Source of the DNA: Meloidogyne chitwoodi
Taxonomy: Eukaryota; Nematoda; Chromadorea; Rhabditida; Meloidogynidae
Direction: 5' to 3'
Length of the DNA: 64,000 nucleotides
Assembly (NCBI GenBank): GCA_015183035.1
Contig: JACZZP010000012.1
Coordinates: 1,302,001-1,366,000, forward strand
Made by a program: the position numbers and the translations under genes
Shown here: piece after piece, positions 11,704 to 24,066 of the stretch
Layout of the letters: each line of letters opens with the position of its first letter
Position numbering within the stretch: the stretch's first letter is position 1
The notes under the pieces: model-generated
What the model saw: the letters and a program-made list of their open reading frames with translations, nothing else
What the model was told of the DNA's origin: nothing
Databases searched by the model: none

Positions 11704-14509
11704 TTTATACATATTTAGTAATGCCTTGTTTTTTAAAACATTTAGGATAACAATCACAAATCTTAATTTTTTGATTCAACTCTTTTTCTTTTAGAAAATT
11801 AAAAAATTTTTTTTATAGAAGTTTTAGGCATTCTTTATTTTTAAATATTTTTGATGTAAAATAAATCAGTCACTTTTCATTTAATAATTATATTTATTTA
11901 ATTTTTAATTTAAATAATTCGTCAGAAAATTATTGTTAAAGAAAAAATAACAAAAAAATTCTCTAGAGAATAATTCCTTTATTTTTTACTATTCATGTAA
12001 GTCGGGAATGTGTTTAGATAGAAATAAAGCCTAAAAGCAAAAAAAGGAACAAAAAGTGAGTAAGATTAATCTTTTCACAAAATAAAAACTTTCTCTCTTT
12101 TTTATCTAAATTTGGTATTCGTCGAAGAATTTTTTAAAAACTTTTATTTTTAATATTTTTGACGGTTTTTCTGCCGAATCCCTTTGATGAGATTTTGAAG
12201 AAAAGCCCTGTACTCGTGTAACCTTATTATTTGACTTTTTTGAGAAAAAAATAAAATTTCAAAGATCCATTTATTTATTTTTTTTTGTTTTTTGACAACT
12301 TTTTTTTTTTAATTTATTTCCTCTTTTAATATTTTTACAAAAATTCACTGCTAGATTTTAATTTTTAAATTATTTTATTAAATTATATGTATTATTTTTT
12401 GAAATAAAACTCAAAAATTAAAAAATCTTTTTTAAGCACTGGATTCTAAAAAAACAAAAAAAAACCTTTATTTATTTTATTTATTGCATTTTTGGACAAT
12501 TTTTTTAAAAATTGAGGCGAATTATTTACGTAATATATCACAATAAAAGCTAAAAATGGAAAGAGGCGAGCAGTTTTTTTGCAGAAGAATTACTCCCTTC
12601 AAATTTTTTTAGGTTTTAAGTAAGAGCAAAGCATATTTTTGTAATGTTTAATAATATATACCCAAATAATTTTAAAAATAAATAAATTAATTATAAAATT
12701 ATTGTTTATAAATAAATATAATTAAATAATACAAAATATATTTTTTATTTTCTCTTTTAATTTAAAAATATTTTAATATTTTTTTGATTATTTATGACTA
12801 AAAAATTGGCAATTTATAAAAAAAAATGTTGACTTTAAAATATTTAAATAAATTTCTTAATTTTATTTCTATTTTTTTACATTATCATTTATTTATGTTT
12901 TTCTTTTTTAAATATTTAATTATTATAATTTTAAATTTAATTTTTTATTTCTTTTAATATTAATAAGTTTAATATCCTATAATAAAACTTGAGAAAATAA
13001 TTGAATAATTAGTTTTTGTACTTTTGGGGGCTTTTATTGTAAACTGATTTGGAGAAGAGAGCTTGAACTTATTTGATTAATAATTAATTAAAATATAATA
13101 AATAAAAACATTAATTTTAAATAAATAAATTAATTATTTAATTTAATTAAAAAGGGTAAAAAATAAGAATATTCTATAAATAATTTATAATTTTACATTT
13201 AAATTGTGTTTTTTCAAGAAAATGTCACCAATAAATTGTTAACAGCCTTTGGACACTTTTTTTAAGCTTTTTCCTCTTTTTTACCTTTTAACATCACCAT
13301 CACATTTTGTCTCGCGCCAACTTCTTTTTTATTTTTTCATATAAATAAATAAAAATAAATAGTAGAGGAAGGGGATCTTTAAATCAATTATGTCTTTAGT
13401 TATATTATTGTTAAAATATATTTTAAAATTTATAAAAAGGAAAATTGTTTTTAAGAAAAACAATTTTCTTATATTTTTTATTTAAAAAAGTCCAGAAATT
13501 TTATTTAAAATTTTTTTCAAAAGAACAAAAGTTCAAAAAAATTTAAAAGGACTTTTCTGTTTATTTTCCTGTATATAAATATTAAATTAAAGTTTTTTTT
13601 TAATTTATTTTAATGCTTTTTAAAAACATTTATTTATTCTTTTAATTTAAAAAAGTTTTATAAATTATTTTTTTAATTTAATTTTTATTTAATCAAAAAG
13701 TTATTTTGATGCGAAGACCTTTCGGTACCCAAAAAAATTTTGAATAAAAAATAATTTATTAAGAAAAACAATTTTTTTTAATTATGTTTTTTTAAATATT
13801 TCCTCTTCTCTGTACTTTTATTTTTTAATTAATGTATCAAAATTAATTTAAATCTTTTTTTTGTCTTAAAAAATATTATTTAAGTGTTAAAAGCTAAAAT
13901 AAAAATAAATTAATTTTACTAAAAATAAGTAAATATTTTTTTATATTAAAATAGCGTCACATTTAAAAATTTAGAAAAAATTTTTTTAATTTAAATTAAA
14001 ATAATTTTTTATTAAAAAATAAATTTATGAAATTTTTATGGACTTTTTTTCATTTTAATTTTGGAAAAATAAAATGACAAATATTTTTTAACTTTTGAAT
14101 AAATAAGAAACATTTTAAATCCCACAGGAGATTTACTATTTTTTATTTTTATAAAAATAATTATTTTATTTTTATTAAATAAATTATTATTAAATTCTCT
14201 AAAAAAATATTTTTCTTTTAACAAATAAAAATTGACAAAAATATTTCTTTTTATTGAAATTGAGACCTTCCTAAATATAAAATATTTTTATTATATTAAT
14301 TGTGCCTATTTTTCTTTTATTTATTTATTTAATATTATTAAGGTCAGATTGAATTTTTATAAAAAATTTATTTTTTATATTTTATTTTAAATAGCTTTAT
14401 TTTAATTTTTTAATTAACTTTGAATAATCAAAGGATATTAATTATATATTTATTTAATTAATTAATTTAAGATAAAAATATTAATTATTTTAATTTATTT
14501 ATAAATTAA
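11704..14509. other. 2.8-kb AT-rich intergenic region
   Basis: No convincing open frame. Homopolymer-rich A/T sequence with no recognised repeat or RNA gene. Presumably contains the promoter of the gene beginning at 14510. Confidence 0.5.
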
Positions 14510-17500
14510 ATGACTGAAAAACAACATTCTTTATTATCTCCAAAAATAATAAATAATAATAATAATATTAAAAATAGTAATTCTTTTAATACAATAAAAT
14601 TATTAATTAATAAATCTATTTCTTCACCTACTCATTCACTTAAAAAACAAAAAATTAATTCTTCAACTTCTTTTAAACAAAAACAAAAATATTTAAATAA
14701 AAGATCTTCATCCCTTTCAGATTCTATTAATTATAATAATACAATTGTACATTGGTTACCTTCTAAATATAATAAAGAAATTAATGATAAATTAAATTTT
14801 GGGAATGGATTAATAGCTTTTTTACAAAAAGGTTTTTTTATTTAAATATATTAAAGGTTAAATTAATTAATAAAATAATTAATTCTTTTAAGCTCTTTGT
14901 ACCAATTTAAATAATTCACAACAAAATAATAATAATAATAATTATAAAACTACTATTTTAACTAATAGAAAAGAATCACCTGATTCTGGATTAGAATTAG
15001 AACAATTTAATAAATTAAATTATTTTGGTAATGAATTAATAATAAATAAAAATAAAGTAAAAAATGGAAGTAATAAATATTCAACAACAACAACTAAACA
15101 AAATAATAAAAAGGTTATAATTAATTAATTAATTTAATTATTTAAATATTTATTAATTTATTTTTATTTCCTTTAAATTAAAAAATAATTAACTAAATTG
15201 TTTTTATTTATTTATAATTAAATATAAATAAATTCCATTATTTAATTATTTTTTTTTAAATTTAATGCTAAAAACAGAACCAAAAATTAAATAATATATT
15301 TAATTTATCTTATTTATTTATTTTTATTTATAAAAAGCTTCTTCCAATTTTATTTTATTTTTCTAAATATATTCTCTTTTATTTTTTATAAATTTAATAA
15401 AATATATATATATCTTTTTTATTTATTTTTTAATTTTAAATATATTCTCCTTTTTCTTTTTTATTATTTTCTGGATTAATATAATAAAATGATATAAAAA
15501 TACCAGAAAATAAAATTAGTTTATTAAATTGAAAATATATATTTTAAACTTTAAATAAATATATCACGTGGCCAGTCATTGACTAAAGAATTTTATTTAT
15601 TTATTTAATTTTATTTAAAAATAAAATATTTAAAATAAATTAATTTCCTTTTTTAAATTTATTAATAAGAATCCTTTAATATTTTCTAAATATTAATTTT
15701 TTTACTAAAATAAATATTAAAAAGTTTGACTAAAGATTAAATTTTAATAAAAAGGCACAGTTTTGAGTACTTTTTTTTTCTTTTTTTATTTAAAAATTTA
15801 ATTTAATAAATATTTTTAAGTAATAGAAAATATTTAAAAATTTAATAAAATTATTTTCTTTTTTAAATTACGCATTATTTAAGTTTACAAATAAATTTTT
15901 AATTTTATTTTTCTGCGCAATTAAATCTTTTCACATTTTTTTATAAATTTTTATTTTATTCATTTTTCTTGTAAATTGGTTTTGAAAAAAAGATTATAAT
16001 TTTAAAATTTATTTACGTAATAATTCCTTTCAATTATATTTAATACTTTAAATATATTATTTATTTTAAAAATAATAATAACCATTAAACCAATTTATAT
16101 TTTATTTTTTTTTTTTAAATTTAAATGTTCATATAATAATATATTTTAAACGATAATATCCATTTTATAATATTTAAATAAATAATCTTTTTTTTTAATT
16201 TAAAAAATAAATAATCTATTTTTACAAAAAAATAAAATTATATTTTAAATATTTAAGAAATTCTTTTATTATAATATTTTATTAATTATTTTTTTTAAAA
16301 TATTTTTGTCATTTCCGGTGTTAAAAATATATTAAAAGTTAACAAATTTTTTAAAACAAAACTTTTTTCTTTTTTTTTATAAAATAAACTTAATGAACAA
16401 AAAAGGATTGGGTTTTTTCTTTTGTTTTTAAAAAAATAATAAATAAATAAATTATTTAAACAAACACACCTTTTTGAGTAAAAATATTTATTTTATAAGA
16501 GAAATAATAATTAATATATTTTTAAAAATATTTTTAAAAATTATTATAATTTTATTCCAATATTCTCTTTTTTTAAAATATTAAATAAAAATATTTTAAA
16601 TTTTATTTAATTTTTAATAATTAATAATTACCCAACAATACATATATATTTTAATATAATAAATTAGTATTGATGCCAAATTAATTAAATAAAAATTAAA
16701 TTAAATAAAAATTAAATAAAATTAAATATTAAGCCAAACCCTTTTAAATAAATTAAATATATTTATTTAATATTAATTTATTTAATTATAACATTTTAAA
16801 AATTATTTTTACTTGATTTAACTTAAAAATTTATTTTTTAATTTACAAAAAGAAAATATATTATATTTTAAATTAAACAAAAATAAATTTTTTTTCAAAA
16901 TTTTTTTTCTTTTTATTTTCTTTTGTTTTTTAACAAAAAAATATATAGGCATTATTGACGCATTAAGCACCTTTTTATTATTTATTTATTTATTTATGAT
17001 TTCATTTTTTCAAAAAATTAAAAAACAATTTATTTTATTAAAAAATAATAATTTTTTAAATATTTTTAGTTTAATAAAAATTAAATTATTTATTATTTTT
17101 TAAATTATTTTTATAATTTTTTTTGCAATATTAAAATCTATTTTCGTTTTTCTTTTCTTAAAAAATTAATTTTTAAAATAAAAGATTATTTTAATAACTA
17201 AGGCACTAAAATATATAATTTTAGAAGACTTTTATCTTTTTTTAAAAAAATATTTAAATAAATTAAATATTTTTTTATAATTTATTTTATTATTTTAAAA
17301 TAAAATATTAATTAATTAATTAAATTTTATTAAAAAAAACCTTTCTTTTTTAATTTTCCTTTTTAAGCTAATTTTTAAAAATTAATTTTTAAGCCAAAAT
17401 TTTTTCTTTTTTTTTCTTTATTTATTTATAAATAATTAGAACCATCTTAACCAAATTTATTTTTTTATTTCCATTTTCTCATTTTCTTTCAATTTCTCTC

Positions 17501-20368
17501 TTTCCCTTTGGGGAAACATAACCAAAAGCTCTTTTTTTATTTTATTTTTTAATAAATAAATAAAAGTACATAATAATAAAATAAAAAAACATCTGGAAAT
17601 ATCTATTAAATATTTTAAATAAAATAATATTATCTAATATAATTAAATATATATTTAATTTAAATACAAATAAAAACTTTAAAAAATTATTTTTATTTAT
17701 TTTCAATTATTTTTTCTTTTTTCTTTTCTCTTCATTAATTTCTAAATTTAGATATATTTACATTTATATAATTAATACGTAAAATATATTTATTTAATCA
17801 TCACATTTTTTAATTTTTGATCATTTAAATTTATCCAAAAAATTAATTTATATTTTATTTTTGGAAAATAAAAAAAGGATATATATTCTGCAATTAATTA
17901 AGTTTTTTTTTATTTGGATTTATTTTTAAAAAATAATTTAATCTTTTTTTATTTTATTAATTCTTTTTAATATATAAATTTATTTAAAAATGTTTCTTTT
18001 AAAAAATCAAAAAAAAATCTTTTTTTAAATAATATTTAATATCTGTCATTTTTATGATTTAAAAAAAAATAATTTCTCGACTTTTTTTCCATTTCCTGTG
18101 AATAAATATATTTTTGAAATAAAAAAGATCAAGCACCAAATGGTCTTTTTTAAAAATTAATCATTTTGGTCTATTCTTAGATATTTAAAAAAAGTTGGAT
18201 TAATTGAGAAAATAAAAGAAGAGTTGTTTTTAACAACTGACTTTTTTCTTTTTTTTTTATATTTGATTAAGAAATTGAAAAAAAATATAATCAATCAATT
18301 AACATAATCTTTTTTTTTGCTTTTATTTTTATTGCACATTTTTTAATTTTTATCTTTAAAATAACCACCTTCTTTTTTTCTTTTAATTTTATTTTTTAAT
18401 AAAAAATATTATTAGTATAAAATAAAAAATATATTTAATTAAAAAAGAAAAAGGAAATAATAATAATAATATAAAATTATTATTTATTTATTAATCTCCC
18501 AATTAATATTTAATATTTTAGTAAATATTTATAAAAAATGTCATTTTATATTTTAAAATTGTAAAGAAAAATTACAATTATTAATTTTTTTGTTTAAAAT
18601 TATATAAATTTATATTCAAATTTTTTAAAATTAAATTTATTTATTTTTAGCAATCTCCGTCATCATTATCTTCTTCTTCTTCTTCTAATAATAATAATAA
18701 TAATAATAATAATTCTACACTTGAATCTTCTTCTTCATTTTCATTTTTTAGTAATCGAATATTTGATTCATTTTTATCAACAAATAATTCAATTACTACA
18801 ATGTTTGACTTTCCAACAATGCCCCCTCATTTACTAGATCCTAATGGTTATGCACAATCACCTGTTGGACAATTAAGTAGAAGTAATGCTGTTTTAATGA
18901 AAGAAAATCAGCAATTAATTAATAAAGTACAGGTAAATAATTAAAAGAAAAAGGAAAACAATTATATTATATTTTTTAAATTCTCTCTCTTAAGGATTTG
19001 GAAAATTCTTTACGTGATCATATTGCCCATTTAAATTCAGTTTATTATACTTTACATCAACGTTATGGATTTGATGCTTTACAATTACCAGAAGGTGAAC
19101 TTGTTCATCTTTCTCAATTTAAAGGACCAGAAGTTGTTTTATTAACTTTTGTTTATAATAATAATAATCAACAAAAACAACAAAAACAACATAGACATTC
19201 TTTAGATGCCCAACTTTGTATTTCTTCAACACCAACAATTGATGAAATACAACAAAAAACAATAACAAATAATCGTCGTAATCGTCTTCTTTTATTACAG
19301 CAACAAATTAGACATAAACAACCACCTTTACTTTCTTCTCTTTCTCCTTCAACAACTACTTCTTTACCAATACAATTTACTCAACAATATTCTCCACCTT
19401 CTCTTTCAAGTGATTCTGCTTGTTATTCTTCTACATCTATTGAACAAGTTAATTAATTTAATTTTAAATTAATTTAATTACCTTTTTTAAGCAATTAGTA
19501 TCAGGCCCAAGCAGTACAGAATCTTCTTCTCTTTCTGCTGCTTATTCATCATCTTCTACTTCTTCACTTGATCCTGTAGAAATGCTTCGTCAATTATGTA
19601 TTCGTTCTTCTACTTTAAATGATCAACAATCTACAGAACAAATTAAAGGTTATGTTGGATGGCTTAAAGAACAAAAAAATGAAGAAAATAAAGAAGAAGA
19701 AGAAAAACAACGTCTTTTAGAATATTTTAGAGCACAACAAATTCAAGCACAAGTAACCTAATTTAACTTAAAAATTAAATTTTATTTTAGGTTCAGCAAC
19801 CTCTCAATAATAATAATAATAATGAAAATAATAAACGTAAATTTTCAATAAATACAATAACAACAGCTTCAGCTAATTCTGAAGGTTGGAGAAGTGCACG
19901 TTCTGAAACTGTGCCTTCAACAAGTGGACAATCAATAGAAGAAGAAATTTATGAGAAAGCTCCAAATAGTAGAGCAACTTGGCCACCTCGTTTTCCTTTA
20001 ATGAATAAAACTAGAAAATTTAGGTAATTTATTTATTAACTAAATAAATATAATTTTAATTTTCCAACAGAAGTATTCAATTACTTGGAAATCGTCGTTC
20101 AACAAGTAATAATAATAATAATAATAATTTAGTCTCTCCTACTTGTACAACATCAGCTATTTTATCTGGTAATCATAGAGGTAATTTATCTTTATCACCT
20201 AGAGGAATTGGTAGATGCTCTCCTGGCAATGATGGAAAAATAAATAATAATAATAATCAACAATTATTAAAACATATTCCACGTAGAGGTATTGGCCCAA
20301 TGGCTACAGCAGCATGTAGAAATACTTTACGTAATGGGAATAATGGAACAAAAAGAAATTTACTTTGA
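14510..20368 (+). CDS. Low-complexity coiled-coil protein, unrecognised
   Basis: Seven exons join in frame: 14510-14831, 14893-15113, 18651-18932, 18995-19447, 19492-19752, 19791-20023 and 20071-20368, giving 689 residues. Much of the protein is Asn-, Ser- and Gln-rich. A short conserved-looking block reads FDFPTMPPHLLDPNGYAQ, followed by a coiled coil (SRSNAVLMKENQQLINKVQ, DLENSLRDHIAHLNSVYY). The C-terminus has Arg/Gly patches (HIPRRGIGPMATAACRN). A second charged helix lies near IKGYVGWLKEQKNEENKEEE. No catalytic domain is seen. The 3.5-kb intron between exons 2 and 3 is by far the longest in the window, which suggests intronic enhancers or a second promoter ahead of 18651. I cannot name the family; a scaffold or centrosome-type protein would fit but is a guess. 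Confidence 0.75.
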
Positions 20369-20752
20369 TTTTTTAATAAATAGATAAATATTTCTATTAC
20401 CTAAGAAGAACAAAAAATAAATAAATTAAGAAATATTACCTAACTTCAATTTTTTAATAAATTAATTTTAAACTCAAAAAAATTAAATTAAAGAAAAAAA
20501 TAAATTTAATACAATTTATTTCCTTATATTTATTTATACATATGTAGAACAATTACATTGAATTAAATATTATATAGAACGTACTAGAAGGGAAAATAAT
20601 TATTTGAAAATAAAACAAAAATTAGTTTTTAGGGATCTTATTATATATTTTTGGAATATATTTAGAGAATATTATTATTCTAATCTTCATTTATAACACC
20701 CAATTTGAGGCATAGAAGACACATCATTGTGAGAGCAGTTACTTTTGGCCAA
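20369..20752. other. Convergent 3' spacer
   Basis: Holds the 3' UTRs of the flanking convergent genes. On the minus strand, 20752-20690 stays open in another frame after the LIM gene's stop, but the LIM reading frame is fixed by its zinc ligands. Confidence 0.5.
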
Positions 20753-21312
20753 TCAGAGTTGGTCTGTTCTGTTCTGAAGAGCAAGACGTCTTCCCCAATG
20801 GCAGGCCAAGTCTAAAAATAAAATTTAGATTTTTAAAATTTAAAAAAAAATTAAAAAAAATAACCATATGGACGATTCTCCACCAAGTAATAGTTTCCGT
20901 TTTCCAGTGGTCGAGAACATCCTTCACAACGAAAGCATCGAGGATGCCAATAGTTGTCCATAGCGAAGTACACTTCACCAGCTAGAACTTGTTGACAGGT
21001 CTCAAGAGCACATCTTGGAACACGTCTATTAGCATGACATTCCAAACACAAGGGACGGTTCTCGAATACCTAAAAAAATAATCAATTTTTGAAAATAAAT
21101 ATATTTCTTGCCTGGTAGTTAGCATCTAATGGATGACGACATTCATTATTGGAGCAACGGAAGTGTTCTCTATGCCTGAAATAAATAAATTAATTAATTA
21201 AAATAATTGTTTATATTGAAATAAAAAAATACCAAAGTTGTCCCTGAGCGAAGATTGTAGGTTGATTACCAACTTCTGTTCTGCATTCTGGACAGACTGC
21301 ACGCGTGGACAT
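20753..21312 (-). CDS. Small two-LIM-domain protein
   Basis: Four exons (21312-21233, 21175-21112, 21069-20865, 20811-20753) give 135 residues made almost entirely of two LIM zinc-binding domains. LIM1: CPEC, then WHREHFRCSNNEC, then LCLECH. LIM2: CALETC, WHPRCFRCEGC, then YGDLACHW, all zinc ligands present. The final exon was placed in the frame that supplies the C..H ligands (DLACHWGRRLALQ); the alternative frame would break LIM2. Such proteins act as protein-protein adaptors in muscle and cytoskeletal sites; the size resembles CRIP/valv-like LIM-only proteins. Intron 2 (21070-21111, 42 bp) begins with GC instead of GT. Third-position GC is high, as in the 14-3-3 gene, suggesting strong expression. 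Confidence 0.88.
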
Positions 21313-22022
21313 TTTTGATATTAGCGATGAAGAGGGTTTTGATGATCAGTGATGAATTAATGTTTTATGATTGAATGAATAAAATATATAAATGGTTTTT
21401 ATATTAAATATTTTTTTAAATTTTAAATAATTAAATGATAAAAATAGGTAATAATATTTTAATTTACTTTATTTATTTATTTAATAATTATTAATTTAAA
21501 TTTTATTTTTAAGATTTAAAACTTTTCTCTTAAAATAAATATATATCTTCTTTAAAAGTATTTTCTTTGTTTTATTTAAAATATAAAATGACCGGTTATT
21601 TGGCATTATGTATTATTTAATTATATTCTTTATTTTCTTTATTTTATTTATTAATTTATTTATTATATCTATCTAAAATCGAAGGGCGTTGTTCTAAAAT
21701 TAACAGAAAAATAAAAAAGAAAATTAAAAATATTGTTGAGGAATTTAATGAAGTGCAATAAGAACAAAGAATTCGGAGATATATAAAAGTTGATATTTTG
21801 AAGGTTAAAAGTTTTGAAATAAATCTTTTCTTTTTTATTATAAAAATTATTCTTTCCAAAAAATAAATGAGACGAAAATAGAAAAAAACAAAAAGACAAT
21901 TAATAATTATATTATTTTTACTAAATATTTTTATTTTAATTTATTTTTATTGTTATTATTTTAATTATAATATTTATTAACTTTTAATATTTTAAAAAAT
22001 ATTTTTATTTTGTAATATATTA
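21313..22022. other. AT-rich upstream region of the LIM gene
   Basis: Presumed promoter of the minus-strand LIM gene. Open frames at 21656-21899 are low-complexity Phe/Leu/Ile runs typical of A/T sequence. No gene seen. Confidence 0.5.
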
Positions 22023-22137
22023 TCTAATTATATAATTGAGAATGTTTGTATGTTTGTTTGTTTGTTTGTTTGTTTGTCCGGTTTTTATAGACAAATGATT
22101 GGGGGAAGTGAAAATAGGGGGTTTTTATAGTAGGGTT

Positions 22138-22335
22138 TTCAACTTGAAAATAAACTTGGATTTGAAACTTGAAAATAAACTTGAACTTAAAACTTGAAAA
22201 TAAACTTAGAACTTGAACTTAAAACTTAGAACTTGAAAATAAACTTGAACTAAAAAATTGAAAATAAACTTGAACTTAGAACTTGAAAATGAAGTTATAA
22301 CTTGAAAATAAACTTGAACTTGGATACTATATAAA
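22138..22335. repeat. aacttgaaaataaacttg minisatellite ending in a TATA box
   Basis: Degenerate direct repeats, longer than in the copy at 11290, ending with ggatactatataaac (TATATAAA at 22328-22335). This marks the end of homology between the two Helitron-like elements. Confidence 0.75.
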
Positions 22336-22487
22336 CCCTGTATTTTGATCAGTCTTTAACGCCAGCCACCACATTTCAACAACAAACAAACAACAACGCT
22401 GCTTGCTGCATTTTGCTTCAATGTGGACGCCGAAGAACCCTGCTGCTCAAGTGACGCCATAAGAAAATAAGCCGTGCTGAGGATTCC

Positions 22488-23807
22488 GAGTCAGAGACAC
22501 AAGAGTCAGAGACACAAGAGTCAGAGACACAAGAGTCAGAGACACAAGAGTCAGAGACACAAGAGTCAGAGACACAAGAGTCAGAGACACAAGAGTCAGA
22601 GACACAAGAGTCAGAGACACAAGAGTCAGAGACACAAGAGTCAGAGACACAAGAGTCAGAGACACAAGAGTCAGAGACACAAGAGTCAGAGACACAAGAG
22701 TCAGAGACACAAGAGTCAGAGACACAAGAGTCAGAGACACAAGAGTCAGAGACACAAGAGTCAGAGACACAAGAGTCAGAGACACAAGAGTCAGAGACAC
22801 AAGAGTCAGAGACACAAGAGTCAGAGACACAAGAGTCAGAGACACAAGAGTCAGAGACACAAGAGTCAGAGACACAAGAGTCAGAGACACAAGAGTCAGA
22901 GACACAAGAGTCAGAGACACAAGAGTCAGAGACACAAGAGTCAGAGACACAAGAGTCAGAGACACAAGAGTCAGAGACACAAGAGTCAGAGACACAAGAG
23001 TCAGAGACACAAGAGTCAGAGACACAAGAGTCAGAGACACAAGAGTCAGAGACACAAGAGTCAGAGACACAAGAGTCAGAGACACAAGAGTCAGAGACAC
23101 AAGAGTCAGAGACACAAGAGTCAGAGACACAAGAGTCAGAGACACGAGAGTCAGAGACACAAGAGTCAGAGACACAAGAGTCAGAGACACAAGAGTCAGA
23201 GACACAAGAGTCAGAGACACAAGAGTCAGAGACACAAGAGTCAGAGACACAAGAGTCAGAGACACAAGAGTCAGAGACACAAGAGTCAGAGACACAAGAG
23301 TCAGAGACACAAGAGTCAGAGACACAAGAGTCAGAGACACAAGAGTCAGAGACACAAGAGTCAGAGACACAAGAGTCAGAGACACAAGAGTCAGAGACAC
23401 AAGAGTCAGAGACACAAGAGTCAGAGACACAAGAGTCAGAGACACAAGAGTCAGAGACACAAGAGTCAGAGACACAAGAGTCAGAGACACAAGAGTCAGA
23501 GACACAAGAGTCAGAGACACAAGAGTCAGAGACACAAGAGTCAGAGACACAAGAGTCAGAGACACAAGAGTCAGAGACACAAGAGTCAGAGACACAAGAG
23601 TCAGAGACACAAGAGTCAGAGACACAAGAGTCAGAGACACAAGAGTCAGAGACACAAGAGTCAGAGACACAAGAGTCAGAGACACAAGAGTCAGAGACAC
23701 AAGAGTCAGAGACACAAGAGTCAGAGACACAAGAGTCAGAGACACAAGAGTCAGAGACACAAGAGTCAGAGACACAAGAGTCAGAGACACAAGAGTCAGA
23801 GACACAA
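22488..23807. repeat. 15-bp satellite, 88 tandem copies
   Basis: Exactly 1320 bp of GAGTCAGAGACACAA repeated 88 times. I find only one variant base, A to G at 23146. Because the unit is 15 bp, five of six frames are open: ESETQ, SQRHK and RVRDT on plus, CVSDS and LVSLT on minus. None has a credible start plus unique coding sequence, so I treat it as satellite DNA and not as a gene. The uniformity implies very recent amplification or array homogenisation. Confidence 0.93.
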
Positions 23808-24066
23808 GAGTCTGCGTATGAGCACTTGAAGCTGAATCGAAGACACTCATGACTGAGAAACTTGAGTAAGAGACAGTTGATTCTGAGTGAGAGACATTTG
23901 ATTCTGAGTTTGAGACTCATGAGTCAGAAACATTTGAGTTTCAGTATTTTGTGTTTTGTTCTTTTAAAACGTTTGTAAGTGTAAAAGATTTATTGTTCAG
24001 GTTATTTTAAGTTTATTGTTTTTTGCTAGCGGAGAAGGACGCCCGAAGGGCGTCCATCTCCGCTAG

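Larger units (their letters stand above)
22023..24066 (+). mobile_element. Non-autonomous Helitron-like element with satellite cargo, copy 2
   Basis: Begins TCTAATTATATAATTGAGAA after an A (22022) and ends CTAG before a T (24067). The 3' end is a strong nested hairpin: outer stem CTAGCGGAGA / TCTCCGCTAG, inner stem GGACGCCC / GGGCGTCC with a GAA loop (24026-24066). 5' end, minisatellite and TATA segment match copy 1, after which the two elements differ completely. Cargo: a short non-AT-rich segment (22336-22487) that begins with a TATA box and a TCAGT start-like motif, then 88 copies of a 15-bp unit (22488-23807), then degenerate relatives of the unit to about 23940. No Rep/helicase is encoded. 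Helitron class is inferred from termini. Confidence 0.75.

Noticed and set aside
12000..14500. Possible genes in the long AT-rich intergenic region
   Set aside because: Only Lys/Asn/Ile/Phe runs from base composition; no splice-compatible exons or recognisable motif.
20739..20978. Minus-strand frame reading through the last LIM intron
   Set aside because: It retains an intron with good splice sites and would lose the final zinc ligands of LIM2.
22488..23807. CRISPR-like periodic repeat
   Set aside because: Repeats are directly adjacent with no unique spacers, and the host is a eukaryote.
22418..23920. Long open frames of 450-500 residues on both strands, made of CVSDS, LVSLT or SQRHK repeats
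   Set aside because: They are products of a stop-free 15-bp satellite; five of six frames are open and none has unique coding sequence or splice structure supporting a gene.
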